Assembly (NCBI RefSeq): GCF_009811555.1
Contig: NZ_BLIN01000001.1
Span: forward strand, 62,001 to 126,000
DNA length: 64,000 nt
Direction of reading: 5' to 3'
Origin: Streptomyces caniferus
GTDB taxonomy: Bacteria; Actinomycetota; Actinomycetes; Streptomycetales; Streptomycetaceae
Part shown: piece after piece, positions 36,915 to 45,081 of the stretch
Position numbering within the stretch: the stretch's first letter is position 1
Layout of the letters: the number at the start of each line of letters is the position of its first letter
Translations under genes and position numbers: made by a program
The notes under the pieces: model-generated
The model's input: the letters and a program-made list of their open reading frames with translations, nothing else
The model's database searches: none
Told to the model about the DNA's origin: nothing

Positions 36915-39152
36915 ATGAGCGAGGAAGCACCGGCGGGCGACGCTCCGCACGGCGCCGGGACGGGCGACGCCTCGGACCCTGCACACGACCGCGCGCCCTC
37001 CACGCCCGAACGGCACGACGAGGAGCGCGACGGCCCGGTCAGCGAATCGCAAGCGCTGCACTCCCTGGTGAACGGCGGAGGCCACGACGACACGGAGCGC
37101 TCCGAGGCGGTGCGTGCGGGTGCCATCGCTGACCTCATCGCCGAGCGTCTCAACGCCGATACCGCCGGAACCCGGATCGGCACGCTGGCTCTCTTCAACG
37201 ATTCCGTCAGCTTCGGTGGCGGCTTCATCACCGGCAGCCGCAGCGCGGCCCGTGCGTCGGGCGGCCCCGCCACGGTCACCCTCGATGATGCCGAACTCTC
37301 CGAATTCACCGAGCTGTACATCCACCCCGACTCGTACGACGAAGCCCTGGAACTCCTGCGCGAGCGCCATCTGCTGGTCCTGACCGGGCCACCGGGCAGC
37401 GGTCGCGAGGCTGCCGCCGTGAATCTCCTCGCGGAGGCGATGGCCATCAGCGGCACGAGCGGCGGTGCCTGCCACCGCATCCTCGACCCGACGGTCATCG
37501 CCGCACCCGGCTGGGAGCCGCCTGCCAAGAACAGCGGCTTCCTCGCCGTTCTCGACGACGGCCCGGCGGGCGCCGAAGCGTTCGGGCCGGCCGCGCTCCG
37601 CGGGCTGGCCGCAGCCGTGGCCGGGCTCAGGGGCGCACGGAGTCATCTCGTGCTGATCGGCGGTCACGAACTCGCCGTCGCCGCCTCCGGCACCGACGGG
37701 GTGGCCTGGCACCACCTGTCAGGTGTCGACCCGGTGGCTCTGGTGAAACGCCGGGTACTCGGACACGGCCCCGAGCCCAGTAAGGAAGAAGAGCTGCACG
37801 ACCTGCTCGAGTCGGCCGGTGCGACGACCGCCCTGCGCGAGCGCCCCTCGGCCCGGCACGCCGCCCGGCTGGCCTCGGTCATCACGGCCGACGGCGATCT
37901 GACGGCCGAGGTCGCCGCACTGCGGGACCCGAGCGACCAGGTGCACGCGTGGTTCAGCCTCCACCACGAGCCGGAGGCCATCGGATTTGCCCTGGCCGCA
38001 GCGGTGCTGGAGGACAGCAGTTACCTCACGGTCTCGGATGCCGCCATGGCGCTGCGCAACGCCCTCGCCCCTGCCGGTGACGCGCCCCCGGACGTCCGCT
38101 TCCGCGATCGCCTCGGATATGAACAGCCCTGGATCGAGCTGACCTTCAGTGGGCGGAGCGCGCCGGCGGGGCCTGCGCGCGTACGGTTCCGCAGCTCGCT
38201 GCTGCGGCAGGTGGTGCTCGCCTACGCCTGGACGACGCTCGACGGGCGCCGTGAGGCCGTACTCGCCTGGCTGCGCCGCTTGCTCACTCATGCCGACCTC
38301 GAGGTGCGGGCGCGGGCCGCCGTCGCGGCCGGCGTACTGGCCTGGGCCGATCACGACTACGCGGTGCACCGCTTCCTGAAGAGCTGGGCGGGCAGCACCT
38401 CCTGGCCCGTACGGCAGGCCGCGGCGACCGCACTCGGCCTGGCCGGCAGCAGGCCGGAAGCGGCCGACGCGGTCTGGAACCTGCTGCACGCCTGGGCGCG
38501 CGGGGGATCCTCCGCATACGAACGCAGGCTGGCCGGAACGGCAGCCAATGCCGTCGGCGGCCTGCTCGGCCGGGCCGCACCCGAGCGCGCACTGGACGTG
38601 CTGCACGACGCACTCGACCGCAAGGACGACTGGGGCACGCTCACCCCCGTCGCGTGGGGCGGGGTGCACCTCCTCCACCAAGGCCGGGCCGGTCATGTGC
38701 TGGAGGCGTACCTCGACTGGTCCGCCCCGCAGGACCTCTCGCCCATGGTGGTCAAGACACTGTCGGCGTTCGTCTTCGCGGCCTCCCAGCCGTACGAGGA
38801 GACCGCACGGGACGCCGCCGGGACCGTGGACGGCGCCGTGGCCGGGGTGCCGCTGCTGCTCAGTGTGCTGCCCGCGCACAACACGCGGCTCGCCGAGCTG
38901 TGGGCGCGTGCGCTGGCCCGTAAACCGGTCCAGGACACGGCACTCGAGGCGCTCCACAGGTGGGTCGACGACTACGCAGACCGCTGCCCCGGTTCCCTGG
39001 ACGCTATCCGTGACCTGCTGGTGGACATCGCGCACCGGCCCGGCAAGCACCGTGAACGGCTCCTGTGGTGGCTGGAGAAGTGGGCGAACGACCGGGAGCG
39101 GCCCTCCCGCCACGCCGCGGCTCTGCGCCACGCCGTGGAGCGGGCGGTTTGA
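36915..39152 (+). CDS. NTPase-like protein with HEAT-type repeats
   Basis: 745 aa. The acidic, disordered N-terminus (1-65) is followed by helix IADLIAERLN and the motif LALFNDSVSFGGGF (91-104), shared with the preceding small protein. A P-loop domain starts at about 130: HLLVLTGPPGSGREAAA (Walker A position 158-165, with Arg and Glu where Lys and Ser/Thr are expected) and SGFLAVLDDGP (Walker B-like, 208-216). From about 400 the sequence becomes alpha-helical repeats (VRARAAVAAGVLAW, WPVRQAAATALGLAG) like HEAT repeats. The layout is that of STAND/NLR-like sensors with a degenerate nucleotide site. It starts 32 bases after the small protein gene. Confidence 0.7.
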   Translation: MSEEAPAGDAPHGAGTGDASDPAHDRAPSTPERHDEERDGPVSESQALHSLVNGGGHDDTERSEAVRAGAIADLIAERLNADTAGTRIGTLALFNDSVSFGGGFITGSRSAARASGGPATVTLDDAELSEFTELYIHPDSYDEALELLRERHLLVLTGPPGSGREAAAVNLLAEAMAISGTSGGACHRILDPTVIAAPGWEPPAKNSGFLAVLDDGPAGAEAFGPAALRGLAAAVAGLRGARSHLVLIGGHELAVAASGTDGVAWHHLSGVDPVALVKRRVLGHGPEPSKEEELHDLLESAGATTALRERPSARHAARLASVITADGDLTAEVAALRDPSDQVHAWFSLHHEPEAIGFALAAAVLEDSSYLTVSDAAMALRNALAPAGDAPPDVRFRDRLGYEQPWIELTFSGRSAPAGPARVRFRSSLLRQVVLAYAWTTLDGRREAVLAWLRRLLTHADLEVRARAAVAAGVLAWADHDYAVHRFLKSWAGSTSWPVRQAAATALGLAGSRPEAADAVWNLLHAWARGGSSAYERRLAGTAANAVGGLLGRAAPERALDVLHDALDRKDDWGTLTPVAWGGVHLLHQGRAGHVLEAYLDWSAPQDLSPMVVKTLSAFVFAASQPYEETARDAAGTVDGAVAGVPLLLSVLPAHNTRLAELWARALARKPVQDTALEALHRWVDDYADRCPGSLDAIRDLLVDIAHRPGKHRERLLWWLEKWANDRERPSRHAAALRHAVERAV

Positions 39153-39225
39153 CCGAGCGCGGCGCAGGCCGCAGGGACAGCCCTCGGCCTACAGGGCGAC
39201 CCGCACGACGCAGCGGAGGAGAACG

Positions 39226-40371
39226 GTGGAGGAGCTGACCTACGACCCCGTGCTGGACAGCCAGACGGTGCCGCGATGGCGATTGTTGAATCCGCTGCGG
39301 CCGCCCGCCCCGGGAAGGGCACTGGTGCTGGTACCGGACAGCGGTGTCGCGCTGACGGTTCACCCCGGTGAGGAGATTCCCGATGCCCGCTTCGGCACCT
39401 ATCAGAGCGTCTTCACCGTCGATCTGACCGAGCACCGCCTCGTCCTGGAGATCGCGCTGCTCAGCAGGGATGCCACGTTCTCCTTCCGCAGCCGGGTGGA
39501 CGTGGTGTGCCGGGTCGCCGACCCCGCCGAGGTGGTGGCACGCGGCATCCGGGACATGAGCGGTGCCCTGTACGGCCACCTCCGCAGGATGCTGCGCCAG
39601 GTGTCGCGTGACTACGACATCGGTGAGTTCCACGAGGCGGAGGAGGCACTGAACCGTGCGGTCCGCGACGTCACCGGTGATTCCGCCGTACGGCTGCGCA
39701 ACATCCATGTCGAACTCCTGGTGGACGAGGACGAGATCGCCGCCAGCGGCCGTGAGTTCCGTGATGTCGTACGGGAAACCCGGCTGGACGGGATGCGCCG
39801 CAAGCGCCACCTGGACATGATCCGGGACGACGGCGTCGAAGGAATCATCGCCGAGATCATGGAAAGGGAGGGCCCCCGCGCCGCACTCGCCTGGATCGAG
39901 AAGGGTGAGGCCGAGAAGCGGGAGGCACGCCTCCAAGCCATGCGGATGGTGTTGGAGCGCGGCGACGCCCACCGCGAACCCTTCGAGCAGACCGAGCTCG
40001 AGCGTGCCGTGGTCGAGGACGTGCTTGGCGACGGTGAGGGGCCGTTCGGCGGAGTCCGCCGGGGCCGGTTCAGGGGAGCCCTCGCCGCGGGCACGAGGTC
40101 CGAGCCCCCGGAGCCCGAACGGCCGGCCGAGGATGAGGAGTCGCCGAGCCGCGGCGCCTTGCGCGGCGAAGTGGTTCCGCCGCGTCGTGACTCCGCGCCT
40201 CCGGAGGATGAACCGGTTCCCCCGCGGCGCACCGCCTACGAGTCCGCCGCCCGGCCCTCGTCCGGTTCGGCCCCCTCGGACTCCGCAGCGGCCAGGCGCG
40301 TCAGCCGGGTGCGTGGCACAGCCAAGCGACCGGGCGGCGGCACCGGCCGGAGCGGGGGTGAACGGCGATGA
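39226..40371 (+). CDS. SPFH/band-7-like protein with disordered tail
   Basis: 381 aa, function not established. The segment 62-170 (FTVDLTEHRLVLEIALLSRDATFSFRSRVDVVCRVADPAEVVARG, then YDIGEFHEAEEALNRAV and RLRNIHVELLVDEDE) has the strand pattern and the VxYRVxDP-type motif of SPFH (prohibitin/band-7) domains. Next comes a highly charged helix (180-250, possible coiled coil), then a Pro/Glu/Arg-rich disordered tail containing RRVSRVRGTAKR. No clear membrane helix. GTG 39226 has GGAGGA seven bases upstream, and the stop overlaps the phosphatase start (ATGA). It probably scaffolds the kinase/phosphatase products; this is inference. Confidence 0.6.
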   Translation: MEELTYDPVLDSQTVPRWRLLNPLRPPAPGRALVLVPDSGVALTVHPGEEIPDARFGTYQSVFTVDLTEHRLVLEIALLSRDATFSFRSRVDVVCRVADPAEVVARGIRDMSGALYGHLRRMLRQVSRDYDIGEFHEAEEALNRAVRDVTGDSAVRLRNIHVELLVDEDEIAASGREFRDVVRETRLDGMRRKRHLDMIRDDGVEGIIAEIMEREGPRAALAWIEKGEAEKREARLQAMRMVLERGDAHREPFEQTELERAVVEDVLGDGEGPFGGVRRGRFRGALAAGTRSEPPEPERPAEDEESPSRGALRGEVVPPRRDSAPPEDEPVPPRRTAYESAARPSSGSAPSDSAAARRVSRVRGTAKRPGGGTGRSGGERR

Positions 40372-41498
40372 CGGCACCCAGGAGCATGGCGGGGCCCCCG
40401 CCGCGTCCCGCGGACGGTTCCGCGGACGCGCGACCGTCGCCGGATGATCCGGCCGAGCCGCCACGCGCCGCCAGGCGGGAGAGCCGGCCGGCACCGCCAC
40501 AGATGATGTGGCACCAGGGGAGGCCGGGTCTCCAGTCGCTCGTCGTGTGGACCGAGCGTGTGCCGGGACGCGGCGAGGACGCCGAACCCTTCGTCGCACA
40601 TCACTTCGGGGCGCAGCAGGGCATGCTCGCGGTCTTCGACGGCTCCGGTGGCGCGGGCTCCTCGCCCGCCTGGCAGGCGCCGGACGGAGAGACACGGACC
40701 GGCGCCTGGGTCGGTTCACGGGTGGCCCGGCTGGCTGCCGACTGCTGGTTCCACGATGTCGTCGAGCGCGGTCAGGCCGATACGCCCGAACAACTCACGC
40801 AATACCTCAAGTACTTCCTGTCCAAGGCACCGCAGCGGCGTAGCAAGATCGTGGGAACGATGCGCCGCCGACTGCCCACCACGCTCGCGGCCGTGCAGTA
40901 CCAGATGCGCGAGCAACATTCCATCGAGTGTCAGGCGCTCTGGGCCGGAGACTCCCGCGCCTACACACTGCAGCCCGGCGCCGGGCTACGCGTCCTCACA
41001 CGCGACCACACGCAGGAGAGCGATGCGCTCGAACTACTGCGTTCGGATCCGCCGATGACCAACTCCATCTGTGCGGACCGGGAATTCGTGGTGGATGTCC
41101 AGCGCAGGTCCTTCCAGCTTCCGTGTGTGTTTCTGGCGGCCACCGACGGCTTCTTCGGATACGTCCATACACCGGCAGTATTCGAGTACGTACTGCTCAG
41201 CACCCTGATGCAGGCGGACAACGAGCTCGAATGGGCCGACCTGATTCGCCGTGAGGTCCAGGGTTACACCGCGGACGACGCCTCCATGGCTCTGATCGCA
41301 CTCGGTTACCAAGACGTGAGGCACCTCCGCGGTGCCTTTGCGGACCGGTATGTCACCGTGCGCGATCGCTACGTACACGGAAGGCCCCAGGGCACCGACC
41401 TGACGGAGAGAATCCGCGGCTGGCAGGACGACACCTGGCGCTCCTACCGCGCCGACTACGAGACGTTCCTTCCACCGCTGCCGGAGGAGCAGGCATGA
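40368..41498 (+). CDS. PP2C-family serine/threonine phosphatase
   Basis: 376 aa. After a Pro/Arg-rich disordered N-terminus (1-50) the PP2C metal and catalytic motifs appear in order: RGEDAEPF (68-75), MLAVFDGSGGAG (Asp91, Gly92), LPTTLAAV, LWAGDSRAY (192-199), FLAATDGFF (Asp260) and TADDASMALIAL (Asp303, Asp304). All metal-binding Asp residues are present, so it should be active. It overlaps both neighbours by ATGA and is followed directly by a kinase gene, so the two presumably act on the same substrates, as in kinase-PP2C pairs. Cytoplasmic; no membrane helix. Confidence 0.88.
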   Translation: MTAPRSMAGPPPRPADGSADARPSPDDPAEPPRAARRESRPAPPQMMWHQGRPGLQSLVVWTERVPGRGEDAEPFVAHHFGAQQGMLAVFDGSGGAGSSPAWQAPDGETRTGAWVGSRVARLAADCWFHDVVERGQADTPEQLTQYLKYFLSKAPQRRSKIVGTMRRRLPTTLAAVQYQMREQHSIECQALWAGDSRAYTLQPGAGLRVLTRDHTQESDALELLRSDPPMTNSICADREFVVDVQRRSFQLPCVFLAATDGFFGYVHTPAVFEYVLLSTLMQADNELEWADLIRREVQGYTADDASMALIALGYQDVRHLRGAFADRYVTVRDRYVHGRPQGTDLTERIRGWQDDTWRSYRADYETFLPPLPEEQA

Positions 41499-42688
41499 AG
41501 AACGGGGATGTGATCGCGGGCTACCGCATCATCAGCGAGCCGACCAATGCCAATGGCGGCAAATGTATGTGGGCGTTTGCGGAGAAGGACGGCCAGCAAT
41601 TCTTTCTGAAGCGCTTCCTGGAGCCCAAACGGCCTCGCGAGGGCTCCACGGCGAGCGCGGCCAGCCGGCGTATCCGCCTGGAAGTGTGCGAGGAGTTCGA
41701 GAACCGGCACCGCACCATCATGAAACGGCTGCGCCCCGACGCCCGGGGCGGCGGCAATCTCGTCCTCGCCAAGGACTTCTTCCACGAGGGCAGCACGTAC
41801 TACAAGGTGACCGAGCGGATCGACACGTCCACGCTGGAGAAGCCCCAGGCCCTGGAGCCCCGCCAGAAGGCGGTGCTGCTCAAGACCCTGGGGATGAGCC
41901 TGCAGCAACTGCACGACATCGATGTGGTGCACGGTGATCTCAAGCCGCTGAATGTGCTGGTGCAGAAGCGGGAGGGCATGGCCTTCCACACGGCGAAGTT
42001 GATCGACTTCGATGACGCCTATGTGTCCCGTATGCCTCCTGGGCCCCAGGACATCGCCGGGGACTCGCTCTACGGCGCTCCGGAGTGGCGGAACTACGTC
42101 CAGGAGGAAGGGTCCGTCCTGCCCGAACACCTCACGACGGCGGTGGATATCTTCGCTCTCGGGCTGATGACGCACTACTACCTGACGGGTGCGACACCCG
42201 GGCACGCCGCGCAGTACGGCTCCCCTGCTGACGCGGTCAACGCGGGCGAGGAGCTGACGATCGACGCGCGCCTGTCGGATTCCATGCGCGGTCTGATCCG
42301 GGCCATGACGACGCGGGAACCGGGCCGCCGCCCGCGGATGGCCACCTATCTCAACGCGCTCAAGGACCCTCAGGTCTGTGCGCTCCAGCACCGGCGGCCC
42401 GGTACCTCGAAACCGATGGATGCGGAGCCGGCCGGTACGGGCCCCGTGACAACGCCCACGGAACCGGGTCAGGCAGCACCGCGCACCAGCCGCATCCGCG
42501 CCAACCTCACGGGCGGCAGGAGCCCGCGTCCCACGGCCGGCGCGTCCGGTCCCGCTCCGGCACCTGCTCCCGCTCCCGCTCCCGAACCCGAACCCACGAC
42601 GGCCCCGATGCCGCCGAAGAAGCCCGAGTCCCCCGCGCGCAGGACGTCCAGGGTGCGGATCAACCTGGGCGATCGCCGCAAGCCGTAA
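41495..42688 (+). CDS. serine/threonine protein kinase, TerY-P-type operon
   Basis: 397 aa. Kinase domain about 8-285: an N-lobe with Lys39 (QQFFLKRF) and candidate Glu63, catalytic loop VVHGDLKPLNVL (Asp148, Asn153; HGD replaces HRD), metal motif DFD (171-173) instead of DFG, GAPEW (194-198) and DIFALGLMTHYYLTG. The rest is a disordered Pro/Ala tail (310-397) with two copies of RTSRxRxNL (PRTSRIRANL and RRTSRVRINL) whose Thr/Ser are likely phospho-acceptors. No membrane helix or PASTA domain, unlike PknB. It is coupled to the phosphatase by ATGA and lies 22 bases from the vWA gene. Confidence 0.88.
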   Translation: MKNGDVIAGYRIISEPTNANGGKCMWAFAEKDGQQFFLKRFLEPKRPREGSTASAASRRIRLEVCEEFENRHRTIMKRLRPDARGGGNLVLAKDFFHEGSTYYKVTERIDTSTLEKPQALEPRQKAVLLKTLGMSLQQLHDIDVVHGDLKPLNVLVQKREGMAFHTAKLIDFDDAYVSRMPPGPQDIAGDSLYGAPEWRNYVQEEGSVLPEHLTTAVDIFALGLMTHYYLTGATPGHAAQYGSPADAVNAGEELTIDARLSDSMRGLIRAMTTREPGRRPRMATYLNALKDPQVCALQHRRPGTSKPMDAEPAGTGPVTTPTEPGQAAPRTSRIRANLTGGRSPRPTAGASGPAPAPAPAPAPEPEPTTAPMPPKKPESPARRTSRVRINLGDRRKP

Positions 42689-42710
42689 CGCAAGTACAAG
42701 GAGGCACCAC

Positions 42711-43421
42711 ATGAACGCGAACGCCGAGCAGTATCAGGGGAATCTTCAGTACGCGGTCGACATCGTCCTGTGCATCGATGCGACCGCCAGCATGTTCCCC
42801 GTCCTGGACTCGGTGAAGTCCAGTTCGCTGCAGTTCCATGACCGTCTCCATGACGTCATGGCGAAGAAGGGCAAGGCGATCAGCCAGCTCAGGCTGAAGG
42901 TCATCGCCTTCCGTGACTTCGGCGACGACCCGTCCGACGCCATCGAGCAGACGGACTTCCTCCAGTTGCCCGCTCAGTCCGAGGCGTTCGAAACCTTCGT
43001 CCGGGGGATCGATGCCAAGGGCGGCGGCGACATCCCGGAGTCCGGCCTCGAAGCACTGGCTCTCGCCATCAACTCGCCCTGGGAAAAGGGACTCGACCGG
43101 CGACGGCACGTGGTCGTGATGTTCACCGACGCACCGGCCCACCCGCTGGGCACGGCAGGGGCCTCGGCGCAGTCGTACCCCTCATCGATTCCGCGCAGCA
43201 TGGACGAACTCTTCGAGCAGTGGGGGTATGCGCGCAGCCAGAGCGCGGTGATGGAGCAGTCGGCGAAGCGGCTGGTGCTCTTCGCGCCCGAGGACAGCCC
43301 GTGGTCGGACCCCATCGCCGAGGAGTGGGACCTGACCTTGCACTTCGAGTCCAAGGCGGGAGAAGGGCTTGAGGAATTCGAGATGGACGAGATCATCGAA
43401 ACCATTGCGAACAGCCTGTGA
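42711..43421 (+). CDS. von Willebrand factor A domain protein
   Basis: 236 aa, nearly all one vWA domain. MIDAS: DIVLCIDATASM (Asp23, Thr25, Ser27 of DxTxS), the GGGDIPES loop (104-111) typical of alpha-kinase-linked and TerY-like vWA domains, and VVVMFTDAPAH (Asp140). Metal coordination is intact, so it should bind a protein ligand through a divalent ion. In TerY-P systems a vWA protein is encoded with a PP2C phosphatase and a kinase, as here. No signal peptide. The stop overlaps the next start (GTGA). Confidence 0.88.
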   Translation: MNANAEQYQGNLQYAVDIVLCIDATASMFPVLDSVKSSSLQFHDRLHDVMAKKGKAISQLRLKVIAFRDFGDDPSDAIEQTDFLQLPAQSEAFETFVRGIDAKGGGDIPESGLEALALAINSPWEKGLDRRRHVVVMFTDAPAHPLGTAGASAQSYPSSIPRSMDELFEQWGYARSQSAVMEQSAKRLVLFAPEDSPWSDPIAEEWDLTLHFESKAGEGLEEFEMDEIIETIANSL

Positions 43422-43843
43422 AACTGGAGCTGCCGGGTTGTGAGCTGAACGTATCCGAGGGACTGCTGAAATTCAGCTGGCGAGGTTTCGCCTGGCTGGA
43501 GGTACTGATCGACCGCTGTGTCGCCGTGAGGTTCCGACCGCGCGGGCAAGACGGCAGCCAACAGCTCGTATTCCAGTTCCGACGGGAAGATCAGGAATCC
43601 GGCGGCACCGTTGTGGCGTTGGCCGAGGTCCCGCCCGAATTCTCCGCACCGGCCCAGCAGTTTGTGGCGGCCCTCGGGCGCGAGTACGGGATCAGGAGCG
43701 TGACGCCGGAGGAGACGGAGGAGGAGCCGCTGACCCGGGTCCCCTCCGCCGTCCAGGACTGGCTCGTCTCCCCTGCGGGTGCTCCTGCCGAGGAGCTCTA
43801 CGCGGAGGTGTTCCACCGGATCGAAGCGGAACCGGCGTCCTAG
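43418..43843 (+). CDS. hypothetical protein of the kinase/phosphatase/vWA operon
   Basis: 141 aa, not recognised. The first 85 residues look like beta strands (KLELPGCELNVSEGLLKFSWRGFAWLEVLIDRCVAVRFRP, QQLVFQFRRED, GTVVALAEV), possibly a PH-like fold. The C-terminal third is helical and acidic. The GTG start overlaps the vWA stop, implying stoichiometric expression. No membrane helix. Context is the only clue to function. Confidence 0.65.
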   Translation: MKLELPGCELNVSEGLLKFSWRGFAWLEVLIDRCVAVRFRPRGQDGSQQLVFQFRREDQESGGTVVALAEVPPEFSAPAQQFVAALGREYGIRSVTPEETEEEPLTRVPSAVQDWLVSPAGAPAEELYAEVFHRIEAEPAS

Positions 43844-43864
43844 GCGCCGGGGGAAGGGAGAGGG

Positions 43865-44953
43865 GTGTCGGGGGCGAACTGGCGGTGTACGGCATGCGAT
43901 ACGTACAACGATCCCGGTCTGACGGCGTGCGAGGCCTGCGAGACGAAGCGAGGTGTTGCCGCGGGGCCCAGCGCATCACGGTCCGGCTCCGCTGTGCCTA
44001 CGTCCGCAGCGCGAAGTGCCGCGAAGCCGTCGAAGCCGGCGGTCAAGCGGCCGGCAGCCGCCCGGCCGTCGGCCGACTGGCAATGCCGTCAATGCGATAC
44101 GAACAATGCCCGGAGCGATCTGTCCTGCATCGTGTGCGGGACAGGATGGAAGGCGGCGAAGAAGACCGCGCCCAAGCGGCCGTCGGCCAAGAAGCCGGCC
44201 GCCAAGAAGACCACCGCCAAGCCGTCCGGCACGGGGAGTGCCGGTGCCCGGAAGAGCACCTCGACGCCCCGGCCGAGGAGCGGTACAGGCGCCCCCCGTC
44301 CTTCGGCACCCCGCAAGAGCACCAGCACCGGCGGACGGAGCGCCCCTCCCCGGGTGGCAGAAGGCGAAGTCTTCTACCCCTCGGCGGCAGCACACGGCTA
44401 CACCCCCACCGCCCCGGCTCCTCCTCCTGGCATGACGCCACCGCCCGTCCCGCCGCCTCCCCCTTGGACTACCGCGCCCGGCTACCGCCCGCCCTCTTAC
44501 AAGGCTCCGAAGTCCGGGGGCAAGGGCGCCGGGTGCGTCTTGGGAGTCCTGCTCCTGCTCGCTTTTCCCCTGCTGAGCAAGGCCTGCGACGCCCTCTCCA
44601 GTGGGATGAGCGGACCCGGGTCAGCATCCGCCGGGAGCGGTCCGTCCTCGTGCCCCGAACGGATCGCTTCGTCCCTGCCGGGCGGTGACGGCGCAGCACT
44701 GGTGAAGGCGTTCCGCACGAAGAACAAGTCGATCACTCTCTGCCGCACCGAGGACGACAAGCTCTTCTACTACGGGGAGTTCACTGATCACCGGGAGCCC
44801 GGGATCGCCATGCCGGCAACGAAGTCCTCGGGCGGCTACGAGGCCCACAACGGCCCGTACCGCTACCGCATCCACGGCGGATCCGTGACGATCTATCAGT
44901 CGGGCCGGCGCATCGGCCAAGAGAAGCTCACGCCCGTGTCGTCCCCCTCGTAG
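43865..44953 (+). CDS. membrane protein with two RanBP2-type zinc fingers
   Basis: 362 aa. Two zinc fingers of W-x-C-x2-C-x10-C-x2-C form: NWRCTACDTYNDPGLTACEAC (Trp6, Cys8, 11, 22, 25) and DWQCRQCDTNNARSDLSCIVC (Trp72, Cys74, 77, 88, 91). A Lys/Ala/Pro-rich linker (97-125) and a Pro-rich stretch (180-212) lead to one transmembrane helix (about 221-240, GAGCVLGVLLLLAFPLLSKA). A C-terminal domain of about 115 residues (ERIASSLPGGDGAALVKAF onward) follows, probably outside. The fingers would be cytoplasmic and in eukaryotes bind RNA or ubiquitin. It is the last gene of the cluster, starting 21 bases after the previous stop. Confidence 0.8.
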   Translation: MSGANWRCTACDTYNDPGLTACEACETKRGVAAGPSASRSGSAVPTSAARSAAKPSKPAVKRPAAARPSADWQCRQCDTNNARSDLSCIVCGTGWKAAKKTAPKRPSAKKPAAKKTTAKPSGTGSAGARKSTSTPRPRSGTGAPRPSAPRKSTSTGGRSAPPRVAEGEVFYPSAAAHGYTPTAPAPPPGMTPPPVPPPPPWTTAPGYRPPSYKAPKSGGKGAGCVLGVLLLLAFPLLSKACDALSSGMSGPGSASAGSGPSSCPERIASSLPGGDGAALVKAFRTKNKSITLCRTEDDKLFYYGEFTDHREPGIAMPATKSSGGYEAHNGPYRYRIHGGSVTIYQSGRRIGQEKLTPVSSPS

Positions 44954-45081
44954 GCCGTCGTCCGAAGTCGCCGGCGGGGACCGCACCAACCGGAGTCAAC
45001 GGCGGAACGCCGGCCGGAGTCCTCCACGCCTTGCGGTACTTTTATTGACCGTCAGGACGTTGAAGGGTCAGCAGCCCACTC

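Noticed and set aside
38548..39225. Extending the SPFH-like protein upstream into the NTPase gene
   Set aside because: The frame is open but overlaps the real NTPase C-terminus and has Arg/Thr/Pro-rich antisignature composition; GTG 39226 with GGAGGA is a proper start.
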